From assembly GCA_045594065.1 (NCBI GenBank), contig JAZNXU010000022.1, positions 1 through 48,520 of the forward strand: DNA of 48,520 bases, given 5' to 3'. This document shows, in pieces, positions 41,840 to 48,516 of this stretch. Made by a program: the position numbers and the translations under genes. The stretch is from SIG565 sp045594065. GTDB taxonomy: Bacteria > Bacillota > Clostridia > Oscillospirales > Acutalibacteraceae. The number at the start of each line of letters is the position of its first letter. The first letter of the stretch is position 1. Under the pieces are notes generated by a model that was not told where the DNA came from, did not search any database, and saw only the letters and a program-made list of their open reading frames with translations.

Positions 41840-43078
41840 TTGAAACACGGAAAACACAGTAAGACCACATCAAAACCGAGGGCCGCACGCAAGCCTAAAA
41901 AAGAGAGCATTGATATTAAAAGCAGCAGTGTAAATCCCTCAATGCTTTTAGCAACCCGAATTGTAGGCGCTGTTCAGCTTTTGGTAATGCTTGCAGGATT
42001 AATTTATGTATCTTTCCTGCACCTGCTCCCCATTAAGTTTCTTATAATCTTAGCGGTACTTATATTATTTATAACTGCGCTTCATATTTTACTTATTGAA
42101 ACAAAAACAAGAAAAATTGTGCTAAAGGTTATAAGTATTGTGCTGAGTGTCGCTGTATCGGTGGTTGCCATTTACGGCGGCTTGATGCTTGGTACTGTAC
42201 ACAACTCTATAGTAAATCTGCCATCCGACCCCGATATATTAGTAGAAAAGCCAAAGGCAGATGTTACAAATCAACCGTTCCTTGTTTACCTTTCGGGTCT
42301 GGATACTAAAAACGCCGGTGAAATAGCCGAAAAAGGTCTTTCGGATGTAAATATGGTGGTTGCAATCAACCCCACCACAAAGAAGATTTTAATGGTAAAC
42401 ATACCGCGCGACTATTATGTAGGCCTTGAGGGCGATCCCGATAAGCTAGATAAGCTCACCCACGCCGGTAATTACGGTATTGCTTGCTCAATGAAAACAG
42501 TAGAGGCTATTTTCGATATAGAATTCAACTACTATGTTAAGGTTAACTTTAAATCGGTAGTAGATATTGTTGACGCTTTAGGCGGAGTTACGGTTAATTC
42601 CGATTTCAATTTCTCAAGTATGCATTCTCTATCAGGAAAAAACTATTCCTTTAAAGTTGGCGAAAATACTCTAAAAGGTGATGCCGCTCTCGCTTTTGCA
42701 AGAGAACGTCACAGCTTCCCCAACGGTGACAGACAAAGGGGTATTCACCAACAGAAGATAATCAGCGCTATTTTTGATAAGGCTATATCCCCCGCAATTT
42801 TAAGCCCTGCAAAGCTTGACAGCGTACTCAAGGCAATAACAAGCAATATGAAAACCAATATATCATCTAACGATATTTCTGCTTTAGTTCGTATGCAGCT
42901 TAACGATATGGCTTCTTGGGATATTCAGAGTATTTCGGTTGACGGTAAAGGTGCTTCAAAACCAACCTATTCTGCAGGCAGTCAGTTACTGTCAGTAATG
43001 ATACCCGATGAGGAAACCATCAATACAGCAAAACAGCAAATTGCTGCTATTATAAATTCTGATTCGGCAAAAAAATAA
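41840..43078 (+). CDS. LytR-CpsA-Psr (LCP) family glycopolymer ligase
   Basis: 412 aa. A Lys/Arg-rich cytosolic start (1-30), three membrane helices (about 37-56, 62-80 and 90-113), then the extracellular LCP domain. In it are LSGLDTKN, the phosphate-binding Arg in NIPRDYYVGLEG, and AFARERHSFPNGDRQRGIHQQ, the classical R..R.....GD..R..RQQ variant. LCP enzymes transfer teichoic acids or capsule to peptidoglycan. The start is TTG at 41840 with AGAAGG upstream. It follows the CapD-like gene and ends in a strong terminator. Confidence 0.92.
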   Translation: MKHGKHSKTTSKPRAARKPKKESIDIKSSSVNPSMLLATRIVGAVQLLVMLAGLIYVSFLHLLPIKFLIILAVLILFITALHILLIETKTRKIVLKVISIVLSVAVSVVAIYGGLMLGTVHNSIVNLPSDPDILVEKPKADVTNQPFLVYLSGLDTKNAGEIAEKGLSDVNMVVAINPTTKKILMVNIPRDYYVGLEGDPDKLDKLTHAGNYGIACSMKTVEAIFDIEFNYYVKVNFKSVVDIVDALGGVTVNSDFNFSSMHSLSGKNYSFKVGENTLKGDAALAFARERHSFPNGDRQRGIHQQKIISAIFDKAISPAILSPAKLDSVLKAITSNMKTNISSNDISALVRMQLNDMASWDIQSISVDGKGASKPTYSAGSQLLSVMIPDEETINTAKQQIAAIINSDSAKK

Positions 43079-43080
43079 AA

Positions 43081-43114
43081 AAATAAGGTCAGCCGCATTC
43101 GACTGACCTTATTT
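43081..43114 (+). terminator. Terminator of the CapD-LCP unit
   Basis: AAATAAGGTCAG and CTGACCTTATTT pair perfectly around a 10-base loop and run into T. Confidence 0.85.
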
Positions 43115-43142
43115 TATAATTATTATCAGGATACAAAAGTTT

Positions 43143-43481
43143 ATGAAAAACAGGAAACTACGTAATGATATATTTTTAATTGCAGCTATACTGTGCTTAA
43201 TTATCTTAGGATTTGCCTTTTTAACCCCAAAAAACACAGGTAAATTTGCTGCAGTTATTATTGACGGCACCGAAACCGCTCGCTATCCGCTTAATGAAGA
43301 TTTGGAAATTGATATAAAAACAAGCGGTGTCAATCACCTTGTAATTAAAGACGGCGCCGCCACAATATCCTCTGCCGACTGTAAAACACAAGTGTGTGTG
43401 AAAACGGGCTCTATTAAAAATGCGGGCGAAACAATTGTTTGCCTACCTCACAACCTAATCATTGAAATTATTTCGGAGTAA
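43143..43481 (+). CDS. NusG domain II-like small membrane-anchored protein
   Basis: 112 aa. One membrane segment (about 10-27) is followed by an extracytoplasmic NusG-II-like beta domain (FAAVIIDGTETARYPLNEDL). The pattern SSADCKTQVCVKTG and then VCLPHN holds three cysteines and a His, typical of this family. The family is found next to Gx-transporter genes and FMN/flavin-related genes. Function is unknown. It is 5 bp from the next gene and surely in its operon. Confidence 0.8.
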   Translation: MKNRKLRNDIFLIAAILCLIILGFAFLTPKNTGKFAAVIIDGTETARYPLNEDLEIDIKTSGVNHLVIKDGAATISSADCKTQVCVKTGSIKNAGETIVCLPHNLIIEIISE

Positions 43482-43485
43482 GAAT

Positions 43486-43989
43486 ATGAAGACATACACC
43501 AAAAAGATAGCATTATTAGGGCTTTTCACCTGTCTTGCCTTAATTCTTTCTTTTTTAGAAACACTCCTACCTCCTATAACTGCATATGCACCCGCCATTA
43601 AAATTGGATTGCCGAATGTTATTATAATATTTTTACTTTTTAAATTTGACCTTAAAAGTGCCGCGGCGGTGTCGTTCATACGAATAGTACTTACAGCATT
43701 GCTTTTCGGCTCATTCCTTTCGTTTTCATACAGCCTTGCAGGCGCAGTGCTCAGTCTTGCGGTTATGTATATTTTAAAACGGTTAGATTTATTTTCGCTT
43801 CCCGTTTTAAGTGTTGCAGGGGCGCTCAGCCACAATATAGCTCAGGTGTCGGTTGCCGCTATAATGATGGGTACAAAAGAAATATTATACTACCTGCCCG
43901 TCCTTTGCCTCTCAGCGCTTATCTCAGGCGTGCTTGTGGGGCTAACCGCAACATTGCTAATTAAGACACTTAAAAATGTTAAAATGTAA
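43486..43989 (+). CDS. Gx transporter family membrane protein (Hpre_diP_synt_I-like)
   Basis: 167 aa with five or six membrane helices. The start TKKIALLGLFTCLALILSFL and PAIKIGLPNVIIIFLLF match the family once called heptaprenyl diphosphate synthase component I and now grouped with ECF-like Gx transporters. The pairing with a NusG-II protein is common in Clostridia. Substrate is unknown; isoprenoid synthesis activity is unlikely. ATG at 43486 follows CGGAG. A strong terminator follows. Confidence 0.82.
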   Translation: MKTYTKKIALLGLFTCLALILSFLETLLPPITAYAPAIKIGLPNVIIIFLLFKFDLKSAAAVSFIRIVLTALLFGSFLSFSYSLAGAVLSLAVMYILKRLDLFSLPVLSVAGALSHNIAQVSVAAIMMGTKEILYYLPVLCLSALISGVLVGLTATLLIKTLKNVKM

Positions 43990-44017
43990 AAACCTGTGTG
44001 TTCCCACACAGGTTTTT
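43988..44017. terminator. Bidirectional terminator between the Gx gene and the cotJC fragment
   Basis: AAAAACCTGTGTG, loop TTCC, then CACACAGGTTTTT. It serves the two convergent genes. Confidence 0.88.
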
Positions 44018-44020
44018 GTT

Positions 44021-44449
44021 TTATTTCCCGCAGTTTTTATCGAAACTCGGATTGCAGGCATAGAAGTTTTTGCTGTTTAATCGGTCAGTGGCGAGGCGGA
44101 GTCCCTCACCGAAGCGCTGATAGTGTACTATCTCGCGCTGGCGCAAGAACTTAAGCGGGTCGCGGATATCGGGGTCGTCGATAAGGCGAAGCAGGTTATC
44201 ATAGGTTGTTCTCGCCTTTTGCTCGGCGCCTAAATCTTCGTGTAGGTCGGTGATAACATCGCCCTTAACACCGATATAGGCGGCGGTAAATGGAACGCCC
44301 GATGCCGCTATTGGGTAGACTCCTGCGGTATGATCAACAAAATAAGTGTCGAACCCTGCAGCAATAATTTCCTCAGGGGTCATCTTACGGGTTAGCTGTT
44401 GTACCATTGCCCCCACCATTTCCATATGGGCAAGCTCCTCAGTACCTAT
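44021..44449 (-). pseudogene. cotJC: 3' part of a cotJC-like spore coat/manganese catalase gene, interrupted at 44449
   Basis: 142 codons from the conserved IGTEELAHMEMVGAMVQQLT to the stop. Against CotJC of Bacillus subtilis (about 189 aa) it aligns to everything after roughly residue 63, including the metal-type motifs TEELAH, EQKARTTYDNL and REIVHYQRFGE and the ASGVPFTAAYI segment. Upstream of the Ile codon the frame (…NKTS) no longer resembles the family, where DIGTEE is expected. So the first third is missing exactly where a serine-recombinase element starts. CotJC is a mother-cell coat protein with Mn-catalase fold. If the element can excise, this is a split gene, not a dead one. Confidence 0.85.
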
Positions 44450-44477
44450 TGAAGTTTTATTTTGGATATGTTATAAT
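44449..44477 (+). promoter_or_regulatory. Promoter of the recombinase cassette, at the element boundary
   Basis: TTGAAG (44449-44454) and TATAAT (44472-44477) with 17 bp between. The -35 box lies on the junction between cotJC sequence and element sequence, so its upstream context would change upon excision. Confidence 0.7.
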
Positions 44478-44503
44478 AAACCATACAAGGAGGTTTATTA
44501 CCT

Positions 44504-44887
44504 ATGAAAAGATATGATTTAAACGAATTACATTACGAAGAAATTGAACAATTAAAGGCACAGGACACAAAAGAAGATTTTGAGTTCTTTGCCAAAAAGA
44601 AAACCACAATAAAACAAAAGCGAGAGATTGCAAAAATAGAAGACCTTGACAAGTTATTTATATATCTTGTCTGCTCATATAATTGCTATGCAATAACACA
44701 TAGCAAGGGGCAAATGTCTTTGATACATAATCCAGAAGCATTGTTTTTTAAGGAAGAAGAAAAAATAGAATTTGCAAAGCAGATTTTACAATATGCAAAG
44801 GATTATCTAAAAACCAACAGAAAGGAAGTTGGAGTATATGCCGTTAGCACAGACAACACCACCGAGAGAGAAACCAACCAGAATTGA
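44504..44887 (+). CDS. Small protein ahead of the serine recombinase
   Basis: 127 aa, not recognised as a named family. It is charged and helical, with an acidic start (DLNELHYEEIEQLKAQDTKE) and a basic middle (KKKTTIKQKREIAKIEDL), and no membrane span. ATG follows a perfect AAGGAGG. Its last 50 bases overlap the recombinase, so the two are translated together. A gene in this place could be a directionality factor or a regulator of integration, but size and sequence give no proof. It shares the promoter at 44449-44477. Confidence 0.75.
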   Translation: MKRYDLNELHYEEIEQLKAQDTKEDFEFFAKKKTTIKQKREIAKIEDLDKLFIYLVCSYNCYAITHSKGQMSLIHNPEALFFKEEEKIEFAKQILQYAKDYLKTNRKEVGVYAVSTDNTTERETNQN

Positions 44888-46625
44888 AGATGATAAACCG
44901 CATAATGTCTGTGCCTATTGCCGTGTTTCTACCGATGAAACAGACCAAAGAAACTCACTTGAAGCACAAAAGCAATTTTTTGAATACTATTTTGAAGATA
45001 ACCCAAATTGGACTAATGTGGGCATTTTTGCAGACGAAGGCTTGAGCGGCACTTCCCTTAATAAAAGAACTGCATTTCAACAAATGTATGACCTTGCGAT
45101 GATGGGGAAAATAGATATTATTATAACAAAAGAAGTTTCCCGATTTTCTCGTAATGTTCAAGATTTATTAAATACTGTTGAAGAACTACGAAAAAATAAA
45201 GTGTATGTTTGGTTTCTGTCAGATAATATATACACGGAAAACAAAGGATACAGAGAACCACTTAATGTAGCGGGTAATAGTGCAGAAAACGAAAGTCGCA
45301 AAACTTCCAATCGTGTTAAATGGGGACAAATGCAAAAAATGAAACAAGGTGTTGTATTTGGTCGCCGTGAAATGTATGGTTATAATATCGTAAGAGAACC
45401 AAATGGAAAACAACACTTTGTCATCATTGAAGAAGAAGCAAAAATCATAAAACAGATATTTGAATGGTATGCCGCAGGTGATGGCACTTTCACAATAGCG
45501 AGAAAATTAAAAGATATGGGTGTCAAAACAAAACGATATAAAAACGGTTGGTCAAATACTGTTATACTTCGATTGCTCCGAAACGAGAAATATGTAGGCG
45601 ATTTGTTGCAAGGCAAAACCTATACTGATGATGAACTTGAACATAAGAAAAAATATAATCGTGGTGATTATTACACCCATTTTATAAAAGACCACCATCC
45701 AGAAAGTGCCATTATTGATAGAGAACTTTGGGACAAGGTTCAAGCAATATTAAAAGAAAAAGAACCAAGCGAAGAAGTAAAACAAAAACATAATAATAAA
45801 TACTGGACTTCTGGAAAGGTATTCTGTGGTCTTTGTGGTGGCAGATATGTCAGTTTGCAAAAGAAACAAAAAAATGGAAAATACAAAGCATGGACTTGCT
45901 TTAATAATCATCAAAGCGGTTTGCCAAAGCAAAAAATTGATGCTAATGGTGAAGTTTTTGAAGTTGGTTGTAATGGTAAAAGGGTAAATGACAGAGTTTT
46001 AAAAACCGCCCTTTATGATATTATAACACAAGTCATAAAACCGCAAAAGGAAGAAATTAAAAAAACTATCCTTGAAGAAATGCAAAAGGCACACAAACCC
46101 AAAGACAACCGAAAACAAATATCTTCACTTGAACACAAACTTAATGCATTAAGCGAAGAACAACAAGAACTAACAAGAAATTTTATCAAAAAATTAGTTT
46201 TTGAGAGTGATTATATTCCAATAAGAGATGAAAACCATAAGCAAATGGAATTGTTAAGAAAACAAATTGAAGAACTAAAAAACCAAGACAATTCCACCGC
46301 TATTGCGACCAAAATATACGATGAATGTATCCACCAATTAGACCAGATAGTTTCCCTTGCAGATAGCGAAATAAACGAAGGACTATTTGAACGAATCACA
46401 AAGAAAATCGTTGTATATCCTCTCAACATTTTGGAGTTGCATTTATCGTTTATGGTTTCGCCTATATATTTGCAATATACCACTTCTGGTAGGGGTGATT
46501 TTTACAAAGTGGAGTTTGATGTTCTTAATACTGAACAGTTTGCAGAACTGCTCAAAAATGCTCCTAAAAACGATTTTAAACCTATACCAACCACAGATAT
46601 TACTAAACCCACAAACACACCTTAA
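44838..46625 (+). CDS. Large serine recombinase (integrase)
   Basis: 595 aa from ATG. The catalytic resolvase domain has Ser31 in CAYCRVSTDETDQRNSLEAQ, the Arg cluster region FADEGLSGTSLNKRTAF and TKEVSRFSRN. The recombinase DNA-binding domain (about 165-270) includes YGYNIVREPNGKQHFVI and WSNTVILRLLRNEKYVGDLL. The zinc ribbon is CGLCGGRYV with CNGKRV, followed by a long coiled coil (about 425-500). It is of the type used by Tn4451-like and skin-like elements. It should join attL and attR to excise the element and restore cotJC. Ribosome binding and ATG at 44838 are preferred to TTG at 44829. Confidence 0.95.
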   Translation: MPLAQTTPPREKPTRIEDDKPHNVCAYCRVSTDETDQRNSLEAQKQFFEYYFEDNPNWTNVGIFADEGLSGTSLNKRTAFQQMYDLAMMGKIDIIITKEVSRFSRNVQDLLNTVEELRKNKVYVWFLSDNIYTENKGYREPLNVAGNSAENESRKTSNRVKWGQMQKMKQGVVFGRREMYGYNIVREPNGKQHFVIIEEEAKIIKQIFEWYAAGDGTFTIARKLKDMGVKTKRYKNGWSNTVILRLLRNEKYVGDLLQGKTYTDDELEHKKKYNRGDYYTHFIKDHHPESAIIDRELWDKVQAILKEKEPSEEVKQKHNNKYWTSGKVFCGLCGGRYVSLQKKQKNGKYKAWTCFNNHQSGLPKQKIDANGEVFEVGCNGKRVNDRVLKTALYDIITQVIKPQKEEIKKTILEEMQKAHKPKDNRKQISSLEHKLNALSEEQQELTRNFIKKLVFESDYIPIRDENHKQMELLRKQIEELKNQDNSTAIATKIYDECIHQLDQIVSLADSEINEGLFERITKKIVVYPLNILELHLSFMVSPIYLQYTTSGRGDFYKVEFDVLNTEQFAELLKNAPKNDFKPIPTTDITKPTNTP

Positions 46626-46627
46626 AC

Positions 46628-46680
46628 AAGCAAAAAAGATATGCAGAACTTCTCAATCATTCTGCATATCTTTTTTGCTT
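46628..46680. terminator. Bidirectional terminator after the recombinase
   Basis: AGCAAAAAAGATATGCAGAA pairs over 20 bp with its complement around a 12-base loop. It ends the recombinase and the leftward small gene at 46653-46820, whose last codons lie in it. Confidence 0.85.
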
Positions 46681-46820
46681 TTCTCGGCATTATAGATTTT
46701 TTCTGCTTTCTCATAAGTGCAATGTTTCTCTGCTCGTATCTCTGCTATACGGAGTGCTTTTTTCCATTTCTCAACATTATAAATCTTGTGCAGTTTCTCA
46801 ATAGTGTAATCTTTGTCCAT
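46653..46820 (-). CDS. Small charged protein downstream of the relaxase, 55 aa
   Basis: Begins MDKDYTIEKLHKIYNVEKWK and is helical, with three related repeats (TIEKLHKIYNVEK; TYEKAEKIYNAEKSK). ATG at 46820 lies 11 bp after the relaxase stop, behind AGGTGG. The repeats suggest a helical bundle or nucleic-acid-binding role, perhaps a mobilisation accessory protein. No known family. Confidence 0.55.
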   Translation of the reverse strand: MDKDYTIEKLHKIYNVEKWKKALRIAEIRAEKHCTYEKAEKIYNAEKSKKDMQND

Positions 46821-46831
46821 ACATTTACCAC

Positions 46832-47518
46832 CTACCTCAATTCATCAAAAATATCACTTTCAAGGGATTGTGGTGCAATTTTCTTTTCATTTGCTAAAAC
46901 ATTGTTTGCCATTTCAATAAGTTCTTTTTCTAACCTTTCACTTTCTGCCTTGTGCCATTCGTGTAAGGTTTGGTGTCTTGCTCCTGTCTGCTCTTTGCTT
47001 TCGCCACGAACAAGACCGAATTGTGCCATTGATTCAGCATAACTGTCTTGTAATTCAATTATTTGAGATTTCTTTCCAAAATATTTACTCGCATTAAACT
47101 TTCCATTGTGATAGGTGGAAATGTAGGCATGGATATGAAAAGTTTTTTCATCTGCATTGGTGAATAATTTTAATAATTTTTCTTTTCCAAAGGTCTTACA
47201 CAACCATTTAACATTTGCCTTTATCCACTCATTTTTATCAATCGAATCTTCCATTTCGGGCGAAAAAGTTAAAACAAATTCTGTTAACACAACGGCATCT
47301 TTTCGCACCTTTTTGCCTGTTGCTTTCTCTTGGGCTTTAATTGCTTTTTTTAAAGTTTTTCTCATTGTTTCATTATACTGACTATATGAAATGTTTTCTT
47401 TTTCTCTTTCGGGGTGTGCTCGGTTGAGTAATCTCTCCCTGTATTTTTGGTGTCGCTCTATGTTTGCAACAGACCCTAACTTGTATTTTTGAAATCGCAT
47501 TATTGCATAGTTGCTCAT
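46832..47518 (-). CDS. mob: MobV/Pre-type plasmid mobilisation relaxase
   Basis: 228 aa, shorter than MobM of pMV158 (494 aa). The N-terminus SNYAIMRFQKYKLGSVANIE with RHQKYRERL matches the MobV motif I region. The metal-binding His motif is HIHAYI at about 128-132, preceded by KTF where the family has HLDEXTPH. GLVRGESKEQTGARHQTLHEW follows as in Pre proteins. The start is ATG at 47518 with AAAGGGG. It would nick an adjacent oriT, probably in 47519-47710, for transfer using a helper element. The C-terminal helical part of large Mob proteins is missing. Confidence 0.85.
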   Translation of the reverse strand: MSNYAIMRFQKYKLGSVANIERHQKYRERLLNRAHPEREKENISYSQYNETMRKTLKKAIKAQEKATGKKVRKDAVVLTEFVLTFSPEMEDSIDKNEWIKANVKWLCKTFGKEKLLKLFTNADEKTFHIHAYISTYHNGKFNASKYFGKKSQIIELQDSYAESMAQFGLVRGESKEQTGARHQTLHEWHKAESERLEKELIEMANNVLANEKKIAPQSLESDIFDELR

Positions 47519-47558
47519 ATCAAAAACCCCTTTACTCTTAATATGCGAGAGCAAAGGG

Positions 47559-47703
47559 ACGGCAACACACACGAAAGGAAAGGTGTCGCCGTTTTTCCTT
47601 CCTTAAAAATTTGTGGTAGCCTTCGGAAATTTTTAAGGAAGGTCATATTTCTGCTCTACAAAATCAGTATGTGAAATCTGGTTTTATTTCGCAGAAATAT
47701 GAC
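47559..47703. repeat. Three inverted repeats upstream of mob, candidate oriT
   Basis: First, ACGGC-A-ACAC (47559-47568) with GTGT-C-GCCGT (47583-47592). Second, a 16-bp perfect repeat CCTTCCTTAAAAATTT (47597-47612) with its complement at 47627-47642. Third, GTCATATTTCTGC (47642-47654) with its complement at 47691-47703. There is no coding support on either strand. Position directly upstream of the relaxase gene fits an origin of transfer. Confidence 0.5.
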
Positions 47704-47803
47704 TTACTACGGATTGTACCAATCCTGTAAGGTCTTGCAGACGGCATTTGCAAAAAATATCTCTCATATTTATTGCAAAGAAAACGGAAAGGAGCAAACG
47801 AAA

Positions 47804-47911
47804 ATGAACGAAACACTTTACGATTTAGAGCAAAAAAGAAAAGCGGTTGAACAAGATATACAGGCATTATATGAAACCTTGCAAAAGGAAATAAAAACTG
47901 CTCACACTTGA
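47804..47911 (+). CDS. Very small coiled-coil protein, 35 aa
   Basis: ATG at 47804 preceded by AAAGGAG opens MNETLYDLEQKRKAVEQDIQ and ends in the terminator stem. The heptad pattern of Leu, Val and Ile suggests one amphipathic helix or coiled coil. Spurious translation cannot be excluded, but ribosome binding site and terminator argue for a gene. No known family. Confidence 0.5.
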   Translation: MNETLYDLEQKRKAVEQDIQALYETLQKEIKTAHT

Positions 47912-47928
47912 ATAGTGTGAGCAGTTTT
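47894..47928. terminator. Terminator after the 35-aa gene
   Basis: AAAACTGCTCACACT and AGTGTGAGCAGTTTT, 15 perfect pairs around a 5-base loop; works on both strands. Confidence 0.85.
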
Positions 47929-47934
47929 AGAGTT

Positions 47935-48075
47935 TTAGCAACCAGGACAATCTTTCTTTTGAAAGTATCCAGAGCCACCACATATGGGGCAATCATCTTC
48001 GCCACATGAGGTTAAACAAAGTGTGCAAGATAAAATTGAAAGCACAACTAAAATCATACAAATAATTTTCTTCAT
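47935..48075 (-). CDS. Small cysteine-rich lipoprotein-like peptide, 46 aa
   Basis: Starts MKKIICMILVVLSILSCTLC, a lipoprotein signal peptide ending in the lipobox LTSC (Cys24). The mature part GEDDCPICGGSGYFQKKDCPGC has a CxxCGGSG...CxxC pattern like half a DnaJ zinc finger. AGGAG precedes the ATG. It ends by the terminator at 47894-47928, and the next gene upstream also encodes a small zinc ribbon. Membrane-anchored metal or thiol role is a guess. Confidence 0.7.
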   Translation of the reverse strand: MKKIICMILVVLSILSCTLCLTSCGEDDCPICGGSGYFQKKDCPGC

Positions 48076-48094
48076 TTTTTCTCCTTAAAAATTA

Positions 48095-48301
48095 TTAAGC
48101 ATTGTATTCATGGTTAAAACCACATTTACCGCAATAGTAAAAAACTTTTTTCTTACCTAATGCTCCGCCGACTAAACCGACTGGACCAAACAAAACTGCA
48201 CCTACTGCCGCTTTGCCAACACTAAACCCTTTCTTCTGTGCATCAACTTGTTTCCAGTTCAAACTTTCTCCGCACATTGGACACTTATTTGGTGCTGCCA
48301 T
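48095..48301 (-). CDS. Small zinc-ribbon protein with hydrophobic Gly-rich centre
   Basis: 68 aa. Two CxxC pairs, CPMCGE near the N-terminus and YCGKCGF near the C-terminus, form one zinc ribbon. Between them is AAVGAVLFGPVGLVGGALG, a Gly/Val/Leu-rich stretch that could insert in or lie against a membrane. GGGGG lies 10 bp before the ATG. It precedes the lipoprotein gene by 19 bp, giving a two-gene unit in the mobile element. Cargo of unknown function. Confidence 0.75.
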   Translation of the reverse strand: MAAPNKCPMCGESLNWKQVDAQKKGFSVGKAAVGAVLFGPVGLVGGALGKKKVFYYCGKCGFNHEYNA

Positions 48302-48327
48302 TTTAATATCCCCCTAACAAAAAGTGA

Positions 48328-48345
48328 GTGCAACCGAAGTTGCAC
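48328..48345 (-). promoter_or_regulatory. Leader hairpin upstream of the zinc-ribbon gene
   Basis: GTGCAAC and GTTGCAC pair perfectly around a four-base loop, and on the minus strand CTCACTTTTTG follows. It sits in the leader of the 48095-48301 gene and could be an operator or a weak attenuator. Confidence 0.35.
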
Positions 48346-48487
48346 ACATAAAATATGAAACTCCGTTTTGCTATCACACAATAACCCTCTTAACATTTGC
48401 AAAAATTATTGAGTTTATGTATGATATTTATATTATACCACAAAAAAATTCCACTGTAAAGATAAAGAAAAAACTTATGTAAAAAAA

Positions 48488-48516
48488 TTGATTTTCAAAT
48501 AGATTAGTGTTATAAT
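48488..48516 (+). promoter_or_regulatory. Promoter at the right edge
   Basis: TTGATT (48488-48493) and TATAAT (48511-48516) are 17 bp apart and point out of the window. The gene it serves is not seen. The rest of 48346-48487 is A+T-rich and shows no gene or repeat I can support. Confidence 0.6.

Noticed and set aside
44021..44425. Treating the CotJC-like frame as a complete 134-aa gene starting at the internal ATG
   Set aside because: The eight codons before that ATG still encode the conserved IGTEELAH, and the family needs about 63 more N-terminal residues.
47699..47803. N-terminal extension of the 35-aa gene
   Set aside because: The extension starts in an inverted repeat and lacks a ribosome binding site; the ATG at 47804 has a good one.
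47664..48005. 113-aa minus-strand frame in the element
   Set aside because: It crosses the terminator at 47894-47928 and part of the inverted-repeat cluster, and is opposite to a small gene with a better ribosome binding site.
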